Origin: Salegentibacter sediminis
GTDB taxonomy: Bacteria > Bacteroidota > Bacteroidia > Flavobacteriales > Flavobacteriaceae
NCBI RefSeq assembly: GCF_002078605.1
Contig: NZ_MSJR01000007.1
Span: 124,001 to 188,000, forward strand
Direction: 5' to 3'
DNA length: 64,000 nt
Position 1 is the stretch's first letter, and every line of letters begins with the position of its first letter. Positions 1 through 8,744 of this stretch are shown here, in pieces. Below the pieces are notes generated by a model that was given only the letters and a program-made list of their open reading frames with translations, made no database searches and had not been told where the DNA came from. Position numbers and translations under genes: made by a program.

Positions 1-247
1 AAATGGCAATATTCTTTTTCTTGTTTTTATACATTTTGAGCATAAAAGAAAGCATAATTACCGCCATTGCCGAAATTCCCAGGCAAGTCATATAAAATCG
101 TGTTAGGCTAAAATATACATGATCAAACTCATAAGTATTAAAATACATGGTAATGTACATGGCTAAAAAAGAGAGTCCGAGCATTAGGAAAAATCTGCCG
201 TAATTACCACCACTCTTTTTGTGCTGTTTTTTTTCTTCTGAATTCAT
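1..247 (-). CDS. DUF305-type membrane protein, N-terminal part (truncated by window edge)
   Basis: An open frame reads in from ATG at 247 and runs off the left edge, giving 82 residues. It starts with a Lys/Ser/His-rich cytosolic stretch and then has two hydrophobic segments (about residues 18-34 and 50-70) followed by a Lys-rich loop. From memory, this N-terminal pattern resembles Bacteroidetes DUF305-domain proteins, which often sit in copper/silver resistance loci; the DUF305 domain itself would lie outside the window. It is the last visible gene of the minus-strand Cu/Ag efflux operon, 33 bp after the DUF3347 lipoprotein. The reading frame is clear, but the family call rests on recalled similarity and context. 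Confidence 0.6.
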   Translation of the reverse strand, partial: MNSEEKKQHKKSGGNYGRFFLMLGLSFLAMYITMYFNTYEFDHVYFSLTRFYMTCLGISAMAVIMLSFMLKMYKNKKKNIAI

Positions 248-280
248 TATTGTTTTGGTTTTATAGTTGATTAGTTTTTT

Positions 281-829
281 TTACTTTTTAATCGTCTTTT
301 TCACAGAACCACAATCGGGCATCTTATCACCGAAATATGGGTTGTTTATTTCTTCGATATCGGCATACCAGTAGGCTCCTTTATTGTCGAAAGCCATAGG
401 GCAGAACTTTTTATAAATAGTTCCCCCGGAAAGTGCATCTTCAAACATAGGTCCCGCTTTTTCTGTAAATGCCGCGAATAATTTCCTTTGCTTTTCCAGT
501 TCTTCGGTTTCAGATAATTCCTGGGCAATAGCTTTTAGCTCTGCTCGTTCTTCTGAAAATGATGCGATCATACTTTGAGCCACATCCTGGACCTGGCCTG
601 CATCAGCATTGGTTAATGCTATTTTTATCTCCAGGTAGTTATGCCAGACCTTTCCCGTCATTCCATCTATAAAATCCTGATCGGCGATATCTGCGGTTTC
701 TTTTTCCGTTTTTTTAACCTCTTCAGGAGTGTCTATCTCAACCGATTGTTTTCCCTTGTTATCCACACAGGACATTAGAGCAATAGTCATTAAAAAAATT
801 GCTCCAAAATTTAAAATTCTATTTTTCAT
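281..829 (-). CDS. DUF3347 lipoprotein of the Cu/Ag efflux operon
   Basis: A 182-residue protein with a lipoprotein signal peptide: hydrophobic residues 5-20 and a lipobox ending at Cys21. The C-terminal half carries the DUF3347 signature: a C-P-M-A motif near residue 143, then G-A-Y-W, N-P-Y-F-G and a final D-C-G. The same C-P-M / G-A-N-W / N-P-Y-Y-G / N-C-G series ends the neighbouring CusB-like adaptor, so the two share a domain once as a free lipoprotein and once fused. The paired Cys and Met residues suit binding of soft metal ions in the periplasm; that is inference. It lies 112 bp after the adaptor gene on the same strand. Confidence 0.8.
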   Translation of the reverse strand: MKNRILNFGAIFLMTIALMSCVDNKGKQSVEIDTPEEVKKTEKETADIADQDFIDGMTGKVWHNYLEIKIALTNADAGQVQDVAQSMIASFSEERAELKAIAQELSETEELEKQRKLFAAFTEKAGPMFEDALSGGTIYKKFCPMAFDNKGAYWYADIEEINNPYFGDKMPDCGSVKKTIKK

Positions 830-941
830 TTTTGATTAGTTTTAGGTTAACTTCTAAGTTACAACCTCTCAATCCCTAGGCTGTAAATGTTTTGTGAAAC
901 CTCTATAAATATGATTAATTTTAACATTAGTTTAAAAACAA

Positions 942-2657
942 TTATAACTCTCTTTGTGTATCTCCACAATTCATCATCACCTCTCCGTAATAAGGATTTC
1001 TAATCTCTTCAGAAAGGCTTAACCAATTAGCTCCTTTATTGTTATTCACCATAGGACAATGTTGAATATAAACCGGGTTTTCCAGGGTTTCCATATTGGA
1101 GGCAAAAGCAATTATGTTTTCTGAAAGCACTATAAAGTGATCCCGCTGGTTTTCGATATCGTCATTTTCTAAAATAGCTTCGAGCATACTTTTAATCTTT
1201 GTAAGGTGTTGGGTTTCCATGGCTCCAAGATTGGCGACTTTAAGATTTTCAGTTCTCTGAAGCATTTTGGAAGCAACAGCTTTAACATCTTCAGAATTGG
1301 TGTTTACAAAGGCATCTTTTAAATCAAAATAAGCTGATAGCACACCGGTAAAATCCTTCTGAAAAGTATCTGGCAAATTCATTTTCATTTCGGCAGCATC
1401 CTCTTTCTCTTTACCCTGGTTCATCATAGACTTTTTTCCTTGCAATTGCGCCGCGGCATCTACGGTAAATGTACCGTTGGTTACAATTTCCTCGCCACCT
1501 TCAAGACCAGATAATACTTCGTAGGTTTCGCCTAAAGTAGCGCCTAATTCTATTTCCCGCATTTCAAAAACAGGTTCATCACGGCTGGTTTTTACATAAA
1601 CCAGGGAACGCTCCCCAGTCCATAAAACCGCTGTTTTTGGAATGCTTAAAGTAGACTGCGGCTCCTGGCCAGTATTCCTCTGAAGTTTTGCCCTAACGAA
1701 CATTCCGGGTTTTAAATTTTCATTTTTATTATCCAAAACAGCCCTTAGCCGCAGCGTTCTACTAGCCGTATTCAAAACCGGATCTATAAAAGAAATGGTA
1801 GCTTCCAGTTCCTTATCGGGATAGGCATTGGTGGTTACCATGATCTTTTGACCTTCCTCTAAACCAGAAATCTGATTCTCATAGGCATCAAAAACCGCCC
1901 AAACCGAATTCAAATTTGCCAGCTTAAACAAAGGCTGTCCCTGTTCAACATAATCTCCCTCCTGCACCAATTTTTCAGTAACCGTTCCCGATACTGTTGC
2001 GAAAACCGGAAAATTCTGCTTTATCTGGCCCGCATCTTCAATAGCATTTATTTGAGCGTCTGAAAGCTTCCATAATTTCAGTTTGTTTCGTACAGCATTA
2101 TAAAGCGCGGGTTGACTTTCCTTCATTTTTGCGGCTGTAAGCAATTCCTGTTGTGCGGCAACAAGTTCTGGGGAATAAATAGTTGCCAAAAGCTGCCCTC
2201 TGTTTACACTTTCACCGGTAAAATTAACATTAAGGTTTTCTATTCTTCCCGTGAAATAGGCTACCTGCACCGCATTGGCTTCCTCATTTACCTGTATCTT
2301 ACCTGACAGATTAAGAGTATTTTCAACTTCTCCCCCTCCACCAACAGTAATGGTTTGGATATTGGCTAAAGCCATTGCATTATCGGTCATTTTAAACTCA
2401 TCTGCCCCAAGGCCATCGGCATTGGCATCGGCAGGAATAAGTTCCATCCCGCAAATAGGGCAGTCACCGGGTTCGGGTTGCATAATCTGTGGATGCATAG
2501 AGCAGGTCCACATTTGAGTAGTTTCTCCTTCATGATCATGCCCGTCTGCGACTTCGGTTTCTTGCTTTCCGTTTTTTACGTCTCCCGTTCCAAAGAAAAG
2601 ATATCCCAGCACCAGGCCACTGATAAGGATTAGGATATAAACGATATATTTTTTCAT
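942..2657 (-). CDS. CusB-like RND periplasmic adaptor with heavy-metal-binding and DUF3347 domains
   Basis: A 571-residue membrane-fusion protein. It has an N-terminal membrane anchor (residues 4-22) and a His-rich linker (39-43). A heavy-metal-binding domain at 48-76 has Cys52, Met54, His55, Cys66 and Cys69 in the C-S-M-H-P / C-P-I-C-G-M pattern. The barrel-sandwich and hairpin domains span about 100-400, and a C-terminal DUF3347 domain spans about 430-571. Adaptors of this type bridge the CusA pump and the TolC-like exit duct and hand Cu(I)/Ag(I) to the pump. The DUF3347 tail makes it about 150 residues longer than plain CusB. It follows tolC in the operon after 84 bp that hold a possible stem-loop. 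Confidence 0.93.
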   Translation of the reverse strand: MKKYIVYILILISGLVLGYLFFGTGDVKNGKQETEVADGHDHEGETTQMWTCSMHPQIMQPEPGDCPICGMELIPADANADGLGADEFKMTDNAMALANIQTITVGGGGEVENTLNLSGKIQVNEEANAVQVAYFTGRIENLNVNFTGESVNRGQLLATIYSPELVAAQQELLTAAKMKESQPALYNAVRNKLKLWKLSDAQINAIEDAGQIKQNFPVFATVSGTVTEKLVQEGDYVEQGQPLFKLANLNSVWAVFDAYENQISGLEEGQKIMVTTNAYPDKELEATISFIDPVLNTASRTLRLRAVLDNKNENLKPGMFVRAKLQRNTGQEPQSTLSIPKTAVLWTGERSLVYVKTSRDEPVFEMREIELGATLGETYEVLSGLEGGEEIVTNGTFTVDAAAQLQGKKSMMNQGKEKEDAAEMKMNLPDTFQKDFTGVLSAYFDLKDAFVNTNSEDVKAVASKMLQRTENLKVANLGAMETQHLTKIKSMLEAILENDDIENQRDHFIVLSENIIAFASNMETLENPVYIQHCPMVNNNKGANWLSLSEEIRNPYYGEVMMNCGDTQREL

Positions 2658-2690
2658 TTTTTAAATATTACTTGTTCTGTTAATTCTAAT

Positions 2691-2731
2691 ATTTTTGTCT
2701 AGCTGAACCTAGTCCTGATCTTGACAAAAAT
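2691..2731 (-). other. Inverted repeat between tolC and cusB
   Basis: The arms ATTTTTGTC (2691-2699) and GACAAAAAT (2723-2731) are perfect 9-bp complements around a 23-nt loop, in the 84-bp gap between the TolC and adaptor genes. In RNA this would be a weak AT-rich stem. It might affect mRNA processing or the relative output of the two halves of the operon, or it may be chance. Confidence 0.35.
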
Positions 2732-2741
2732 TATTCTCTAT

Positions 2742-4016
2742 CTAATTGCTTAGGTAATTGATTACTGCAGCTTGCATATAATAGTTCTTCACGGCTTCGA
2801 TAAGTCCGGTTTGAAATTTTAGTTGTAATTCCTGTATTTCCAACACATCATTAAAATCGATAGTGCCGGTTTCATAGCTTCTTACCAGGATATCTTCTGC
2901 ATCTTTCGCCTGTTCTAAATTTTCAATAAAAGTATTCGCAGTCATCCTTGCCGAGTTTCTAATGCTCACCGCTTCTTCTAACCTGGTTTGTAAAAGATTT
3001 AAGCGCTGATCTTTTTGTGCCTTTAACTCCTTTTGCCTAAGTTCATTTTGCTTTGTAACCGACTTATATTTACTGTTGAATATGGGAATAGAAACCGATA
3101 CCATAGGCATTAGGATATCTTTTCCGTTATCGGCTAAAGTCATATCTGTACGTTCAGCGACGCTAACATAATCCAGCCCAAATCCCAATTTTGGCGCCGC
3201 ATCTTTTAGATTTAATTTTTCTGCTTCTACTACTGATTCATAGAGTTTGTCGAATTTCAATAATTCCGGGTGCACCTCAGCTACTCTTTCCTTCTCATCA
3301 GTTCGAATCGGAATAAAAAGGGAATCAACCACTTCTACTGAAAGATCTTCTTCCCGGTTCAGCAGATTATTGAAGAGTACTTCTTCCGCATTAAACTCCT
3401 GTTCCAGGCTTTCTTTTTGCTGAGCCAGATCATTTTGGCGCATTTGAAGCCTTAACACGTCTACCGCTGAAGCACTGCCCACTTCAAGGGAATTAAGCGC
3501 CAGTTCGTGAAAGGTCTCCAGTAATTCTATATTTTCCTTTAAGATTTTTTGTTTAGCCTCGTTCGCAAATAATCGGTAGTAAGCCTGAGCTACAGCAAGG
3601 GCCAGTTGGCGTTTGGCGACAGCTATCTCCACATATTCTGCATCTGCCATAGAACCCGCATAATTTTCCCTTGCGGTAATAGTTCCGAACCAGGGAAGCA
3701 TCTGCCTAACGGAAAGCCTTAATTTTTGCGGACCGGTTCTGGTTTCTGGTTCACTCACAAAATACCCTATTCCAAACTCGGTATCAGGGTAAGCGTTTAC
3801 CTCGTTTATCTTTTCCTCTGCAATCTCATATTTCAAATTAAAAGACTGGATCTGCGGATTATTCTCTTCAGCCACCTGAATATAAGACTCTAATTGCTGG
3901 GCATTGGAGTTATAGGTTAAAAACGAAAAGTGAAGAGTAAAAAGTACGAGAAGGCTTTTAAAGCTTAACTTTCGTCCTTCGATATGCCCAATAAATTTTA
4001 TTTGAAAATTTCTCAT
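2742..4016 (-). CDS. TolC-family outer membrane efflux protein (CusC-like)
   Basis: A 424-residue outer-membrane factor. It has an N-terminal signal region (hydrophobic about residues 20-38, cleavage probably after A-Q-Q) and then the two long alternating helical repeats of the OEP/TolC family, rich in Glu, Gln and Lys. A trimer would form the exit duct for the CusA/CusB pump. It starts 4 bp after the four-helix-bundle gene and precedes the adaptor gene, so it is co-transcribed with the pump. Sequence alone does not settle substrate; the Cu/Ag role follows from the neighbours. Confidence 0.92.
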   Translation of the reverse strand: MRNFQIKFIGHIEGRKLSFKSLLVLFTLHFSFLTYNSNAQQLESYIQVAEENNPQIQSFNLKYEIAEEKINEVNAYPDTEFGIGYFVSEPETRTGPQKLRLSVRQMLPWFGTITARENYAGSMADAEYVEIAVAKRQLALAVAQAYYRLFANEAKQKILKENIELLETFHELALNSLEVGSASAVDVLRLQMRQNDLAQQKESLEQEFNAEEVLFNNLLNREEDLSVEVVDSLFIPIRTDEKERVAEVHPELLKFDKLYESVVEAEKLNLKDAAPKLGFGLDYVSVAERTDMTLADNGKDILMPMVSVSIPIFNSKYKSVTKQNELRQKELKAQKDQRLNLLQTRLEEAVSIRNSARMTANTFIENLEQAKDAEDILVRSYETGTIDFNDVLEIQELQLKFQTGLIEAVKNYYMQAAVINYLSN

Positions 4017-4020
4017 CTTA

Positions 4021-4374
4021 CTAAATTTTAGATTTGGCAGTTTTGATCGAACTCACTAGCATAGCTACCAATTCCTTGCAGTTAACATGAAGGTCCTTAT
4101 GAACTGAATGCTCAATAAACTCTGAATCTTTCAATAAGTCCAACCAGTAAATAGTCTCGTTTGCCTCTTTTAAAGCAATGCTCATTTTATGAATAAAGTC
4201 TTTTTTACTTTCTGCAAATTCTGCTTCACGAATAAGCGCACCGATTGCTGTTCCACTTCTTAGAATTTGTTTACTTATCACAAACTCCTTCTTCTCATTA
4301 ATAATTATTTTATATCTCTGAATAACCAAAAGAGCAAACGAATAGCTTTTATCTCTTAAAATACTTTTAGCCAT
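4021..4374 (-). CDS. Four-helix-bundle protein (23S rRNA intervening-sequence family)
   Basis: A 117-residue helical protein of the S23/IVS four-helix-bundle family (TIGR02436-like). Recognisable features are an aromatic/Lys N-terminus with Y-x-F-A, a central R-S-G-T-A-I-G-A-L-I-R-E-A block, the K-K-D-F-I-H-K-M segment, the A-L-K-E-A-x-E-T-x-Y-W-L motif and an L-x-x-E-L-V-A-M-L end. Family members were first seen in 23S rRNA intervening sequences and also occur free in Bacteroidetes genomes; their biochemical role is poorly known. Here the gene sits inside the Cu/Ag efflux operon, 26 bp after cusA and 4 bp before tolC, next to a 14-bp tandem duplication. That placement suggests a late insertion into the operon. 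Confidence 0.88.
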   Translation of the reverse strand: MAKSILRDKSYSFALLVIQRYKIIINEKKEFVISKQILRSGTAIGALIREAEFAESKKDFIHKMSIALKEANETIYWLDLLKDSEFIEHSVHKDLHVNCKELVAMLVSSIKTAKSKI

Positions 4375-4384
4375 AATTGTAAAT

Positions 4385-4412
4385 TTTTAGTTTTTCACTT
4401 TTAGTTTTTCAC
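4385..4412 (-). repeat. 14-bp tandem duplication at the cusA stop codon
   Basis: On the plus strand TTTTAGTTTTTCAC occurs at 4385-4398 and again at 4399-4412, and a third partial unit begins at 4413. On the coding strand the unit is GTGAAAAACTAAAA, which contains the last sense codons and stop of cusA. The duplication lies exactly between cusA and the four-helix-bundle gene. It may be a slippage product or the scar of an insertion. Confidence 0.85.
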
Positions 4413-7400
4413 TTTTAACTGACTTTCCTTCCTCCAACTAAACAGTACCGGCACCACGAAAAGCGTGATCAATGCGATAAGCATTCCACCAAAACTCGGG
4501 ATAGCCATTGGGATCATAATATCGCTACCCCGCCCGGTTGAAGTTAAAATTGGTAGTAAAGCAAGGATCGTTGTAGCCGTGGTCATTAAACAAGGTCTTA
4601 TCCGTTTTTCACCAGCTTCTATTACAGATGCTCTTACCTGGTCTTTAGTTTCAGGTAGATATTTATCGAAAGTTTGGGTAAGATAAGTGGCCATCACCAC
4701 TCCATCATCGGTCGCAATTCCAAAAAGGGCAATAAAACCTACCCAAACCGCTACACTCAGATTTATGGTATGCATTTGGAACAAGTCACGAAGGTTCTCT
4801 CCAAAAAAGTTAAAATTCATAAACCAATCCTGGCCATAAAACCAGATCATGAGGAAACCGCCGGCAAAAGCAACTGCAATTCCCGTAAACACCATTAAGG
4901 AAGTCGAAACAGATTTAAACTGAAAATAGAGGATCAGAAAAATGATAATCAAGGATAAAGGCACTACAACAGAAAGGGTTTTTTCTGCCCTTAGCTGATT
5001 TTCATAAGTTCCAGTAAAACGGTAGTTGATACCCTGTGGAACTACCAATTCCCCCGAATCTATCTTCTCCTGAATAGTTGCCTGGGCAATTTCTACCACA
5101 TCTACTTCTGCATAACCATCTAGCTTATCGAACAACACGTATCCAATTAAAAAGGTGTCCTCACTTTTAATTACTTGTGGCCCCTTTTCATATCTTATAT
5201 TTACCAATTCGCTTAATGGTATAGGACTTCCTGCTTCTACAGGAACATAAATACCTTTAATATCTTCGGGGTTAGCTCTTAATTCTCGTGGATAACGTAC
5301 TCTAACTCCGTATCGCTCTCGGCCTTCTACAGTCTGTGTTATTTGCATTCCGCCCACCGCAACTTCCAGAATTTCCTGAACATCTTCAATAGACACGCCG
5401 TATCTGGCAAGGCGATCGCGTTTAATATCGATCAATAAATAAGGTTTCCCCACGATTCTATCGGCGAAAACAGCTTCATCTTTTACGCCTTCAGCTTCTT
5501 TAAGGATTTCCTCCAGTTTCATACCGAAAGCCTCAATTTGTTGCAGGTTATCCCCTTTCACTTTTATTCCCATTGGTGCGCGCATCCCGGTTTGGAGCAT
5601 AACCAGGCGGGTTTCTATAGGTTGAAGTTTTGGCGCCGAAGTAACTCCGGGTAATTTGGTAACCTGTACGATTTCGTTCCAGATATCATCGGGTGATTCT
5701 ATTCCGGGGCGCCAGTTTCGGAAATATTCCCCATCATCATCGGGCAGCAATTGCTCGTGTTTCAGACTAAGAGGATCAGTGACCAGTTTAGCTTCTTTAT
5801 AATTGACATCTTCGTCAATATCAGAATTGGGATTTAGTGCCAGCTTGCCATTTTTCAACACAAATAAACCATCTTCATTTACCTTATATCTTTGGCGCTC
5901 TCCATCCGCATTCCGCATATATTCCGATTTATACTGAATAATATTTTCATACATAGAAAGTGGCGCCGGATCCAGTGCAGATTCTGTTCTACCAGCTTTT
6001 CCTACCACGGTTTCAATTTCAGGAATACTGGCTACAGCCATATCCAATTGTTGCAGAACTCGCTTATTTTCTTCCACGCCGGCATGCGGCATAGAAGTTG
6101 GCATCAATAGAAAGGAGCCTTCATTTAGAGAAGGCATAAATTCCTTGCCCGTATTTTTCATGATTAAGAAACCGAAAATCACTATTACCGTGGGAATCGA
6201 TAGAAAAAGGATTTTATTGGCTAGCGCCCAGGTCAAAATTCGGGTATAGTTTCTTCTGAAAACGGTAAAAATGCCTAGCAAACCAAAAGCGATAAGACCA
6301 ACAAAAATAAGGTTCATAAAAATGCTACGGTCAAAACCAAGCGGTCTCCAGTATTCGGCCAACAGAAAGACAATGGCGAAAGCTGAGATTACAATATTGA
6401 TAAGATTTGCCCTTTTCGGTGTGATCTTTTTCTGAAGTATCAAAATGCCCGTTACGCCAAAAGCTACTAAAATGATCCCGGTAAAATAACCAAAGACCAT
6501 CGCAGTGAGTCCCGCTATGACTAGAATCGCATTAATTACATATCCAACGCTGGCTTTTGCGGTTCTTTTCTTAAAGAAAGTTGCAGCAAAAGGCGGAATT
6601 ATAAATAAAGCCACAATTAAAGAAGCCACCAGCGCCATGGTTTTGGTAAAAGCAAGAGGTCTAAATAATTTCCCTTCGGCTCCTATCATAGTAAAGACAG
6701 GGATAAAACTAATAATAGTGGTAAGCACTGCAGTTAAAATCGCTCCGGAAACTTCTGAAGTGGCATTATAAACAACATTATTAATAGAAAGCTTATTTCC
6801 ATGTTCATCGGTACTGCGTTCATCAAGATGCCGGAGAATATTTTCAGATAAAATAACGCCAACATCGACCATAGTCCCAATAGCAATAGCGATACCAGAT
6901 AAAGCCACAATATTAGCCGGCACATTAAATAGTTTCATCGAGATGAAAACCATTAAAACCGCGACCGGCAACAAGCCCGAAATAAGTACCGAAGCCCGTA
7001 AATTGAACACCATTACAATAATCACTAAGATCGTGATAAGGATTTCCATAGTTAAGGCCTCGTTTAAGGTGTCCAGGGTTTCCTTTATCAGTTCAGTACG
7101 ATCATAAAAAGGCACGATGGTAACCTGGGAAACGGTTCCATCCTTAAGCGTTTTAGAAGGTAAACCACGACTAATCTCATCTATTTGCTCCTTAACATTG
7201 TTGATCACTTCCAGCGGATTCGCGCCATAACGGGCTACCACAACTCCGCCGACAACCTCAGCCCCTTCCTTATCGAGAATACCTCTTCTTTGGGCTGGAC
7301 CTAAGGAAACCTTCGCAATATCTTTTATGCTTACTGAAGTATAATCTTCAGAAGTAACCACCGCATTTTCAATATCTTCCACAGATTTCACGTAACCTAA

Positions 7401-8153
7401 ACCACGAACAAGGTATTCGGCATTATTGATCTCCAGGGTTTGTGCGCCTATATCGCGATTACTTTCTTTTACAGCTACAACCACTTCCTGAAGTCCAATC
7501 CCGTACTGGCGCATGAGCTCTGGATTAACATCTATTTGATATTCCTGAACATAGCCGCCAATTGAAGCTACTTCAGAAACCCCACTCGCTCCAGAAAGAG
7601 CATATTTCACGTAGTAATCCTGTATACTTCTTAGCTCGTGTAAATCCCATCCACCGGTAACGTTTCCATCTTTATCGCGGCCTTCCAGCGTATACCAGAA
7701 GATCTGACCCAGGCCGGTGGCATCTGGCCCCAGCGCAGGGCTAACGCCATCTGGCAACAAATTAGAGGGAAGTGAATTGAGCTTTTCCAGAATTCTACTT
7801 CGGCTCCAGTAAAATTCTACATCCTCTTCAAATATGATATAGATACTGGAAAAACCGAACATAGAAGAACTCCGAATGGTTTTCACCCCGGGAATTCCTA
7901 GCAGGGAAGTAGTTAAGGGGTAAGTGATCTGATCTTCAATATCCTGAGGCGATCGCCCCGGCCATTTTGTAAATACAATTTGCTGGTTTTCACCAATATC
8001 GGGAATCGCATCTACAGCCACGGGATCTGAAGGCAAAAAGCCGGTGTCCCAGTTAAATGGCGCATTTACGACACCCCACCCCACAAAAAGGACGAGTAAA
8101 ATAACCGCTACGAGTTTATTTTCTATTAAGAATTTAATGCCTTTGTTCAGCAT
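4401..8153 (-). CDS. CusA-type Cu(I)/Ag(I) RND efflux pump
   Basis: A 1250-residue heavy-metal-efflux RND permease that moves metal from periplasm or cytosol out through CusB/TolC using the proton gradient. The TM4 signature V-D-V-G-V-I-L-S-E-N is near residue 429. Met684 (F-L-L-M-P), Met734 (P-L-S-M) and Met852 (L-V-M-L) align with E. coli CusA Met573, Met623 and Met672, the three-Met Cu/Ag site; that supports monovalent metal rather than Zn/Co. It is about 200 residues longer than E. coli CusA. One insertion (about 535-635) adds extra membrane segments and another (about 743-812) adds a hydrophilic loop before the W-R-P-G motif. It is the second gene of the operon. Confidence 0.95.
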   Translation of the reverse strand: MLNKGIKFLIENKLVAVILLVLFVGWGVVNAPFNWDTGFLPSDPVAVDAIPDIGENQQIVFTKWPGRSPQDIEDQITYPLTTSLLGIPGVKTIRSSSMFGFSSIYIIFEEDVEFYWSRSRILEKLNSLPSNLLPDGVSPALGPDATGLGQIFWYTLEGRDKDGNVTGGWDLHELRSIQDYYVKYALSGASGVSEVASIGGYVQEYQIDVNPELMRQYGIGLQEVVVAVKESNRDIGAQTLEINNAEYLVRGLGYVKSVEDIENAVVTSEDYTSVSIKDIAKVSLGPAQRRGILDKEGAEVVGGVVVARYGANPLEVINNVKEQIDEISRGLPSKTLKDGTVSQVTIVPFYDRTELIKETLDTLNEALTMEILITILVIIVMVFNLRASVLISGLLPVAVLMVFISMKLFNVPANIVALSGIAIAIGTMVDVGVILSENILRHLDERSTDEHGNKLSINNVVYNATSEVSGAILTAVLTTIISFIPVFTMIGAEGKLFRPLAFTKTMALVASLIVALFIIPPFAATFFKKRTAKASVGYVINAILVIAGLTAMVFGYFTGIILVAFGVTGILILQKKITPKRANLINIVISAFAIVFLLAEYWRPLGFDRSIFMNLIFVGLIAFGLLGIFTVFRRNYTRILTWALANKILFLSIPTVIVIFGFLIMKNTGKEFMPSLNEGSFLLMPTSMPHAGVEENKRVLQQLDMAVASIPEIETVVGKAGRTESALDPAPLSMYENIIQYKSEYMRNADGERQRYKVNEDGLFVLKNGKLALNPNSDIDEDVNYKEAKLVTDPLSLKHEQLLPDDDGEYFRNWRPGIESPDDIWNEIVQVTKLPGVTSAPKLQPIETRLVMLQTGMRAPMGIKVKGDNLQQIEAFGMKLEEILKEAEGVKDEAVFADRIVGKPYLLIDIKRDRLARYGVSIEDVQEILEVAVGGMQITQTVEGRERYGVRVRYPRELRANPEDIKGIYVPVEAGSPIPLSELVNIRYEKGPQVIKSEDTFLIGYVLFDKLDGYAEVDVVEIAQATIQEKIDSGELVVPQGINYRFTGTYENQLRAEKTLSVVVPLSLIIIFLILYFQFKSVSTSLMVFTGIAVAFAGGFLMIWFYGQDWFMNFNFFGENLRDLFQMHTINLSVAVWVGFIALFGIATDDGVVMATYLTQTFDKYLPETKDQVRASVIEAGEKRIRPCLMTTATTILALLPILTSTGRGSDIMIPMAIPSFGGMLIALITLFVVPVLFSWRKESQLKVKN

Positions 8154-8255
8154 AATATTTCAATTATCAAATTTTAGAATAAATTAAAAAGCCAGATATA
8201 AACGAGGCTATTGCCGGATTCAAAGATGAACCGGTAAGTATCTAAAATTCAATAA

Positions 8256-8645
8256 TCAAATAAGGAATACCTGATCTTCCAGCTGAATATCGCTGACAAT
8301 CAAGGGAGGGGAATAATCTTTAAATGGAACAACTTCCCTGGGTAGGGTTTCAAAAAGGTTTAAATAAGAAAAGCTAAAGCTTGCAATAAAAAGCTGCTGT
8401 TCAAAATCAAGGGATTCAAAGGTATGTTTGAGTTCATCCTGCCCGTCTACCACCACTTTCTCGTTGGTGCAGCAGTTATCTACAGAATTCTCCATTTCCA
8501 TTCCACAGGTTTCAGCTTCGGAAAAGATAGCTTTATCTACTAAAAAGCTTCCACAAAAATGCTTATCTACCGTGAAGGAGAATGTAGAAAACATCACCAA
8601 CAGGGCTAATAAAACAGAACCGCTATTTTGAAAAGCTTTTTTCAT
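8256..8645 (-). CDS. HYC_CC_PP-family Cys-rich secreted protein
   Basis: A 129-residue protein taken from ATG at 8645; an upstream in-frame TTG would add three residues. It has a signal peptide (hydrophobic about 10-24), then K-H-F-C-G, a C-G-M-E-M motif, a C-C pair near residue 80 and a Y-S-P-P motif near the end. This order of H-x-C, CC and PP fits the Bacteroidetes family named for those motifs, whose function is unknown. It is the promoter-proximal gene of the Cu/Ag efflux operon, 102 bp before cusA. The exported His, Cys and Met residues make a metal sensor or chaperone plausible, but that is inference. Confidence 0.75.
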   Translation of the reverse strand: MKKAFQNSGSVLLALLVMFSTFSFTVDKHFCGSFLVDKAIFSEAETCGMEMENSVDNCCTNEKVVVDGQDELKHTFESLDFEQQLFIASFSFSYLNLFETLPREVVPFKDYSPPLIVSDIQLEDQVFLI

Positions 8646-8686
8646 CAACCACAAAAATAGTTATTTTTTTGATATAAAGGCATTTT

Positions 8687-8694
8687 CAAAGATA
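8687..8694 (-). promoter_or_regulatory. -7 box of the Cu/Ag efflux operon promoter
   Basis: TATCTTTG on the minus strand matches the Bacteroidetes -7 consensus TAnnTTTG exactly and lies about 40 bp before the HYC_CC_PP start codon. No TTG -33 element is visible at the usual spacing. It is the best promoter candidate for the whole operon from 8645 down to 1. Confidence 0.55.
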
Positions 8695-8744
8695 TGCACC
8701 TTTAAATCTAAGGAATTTCAGGATTATCGAAAATAATTTTAAAA

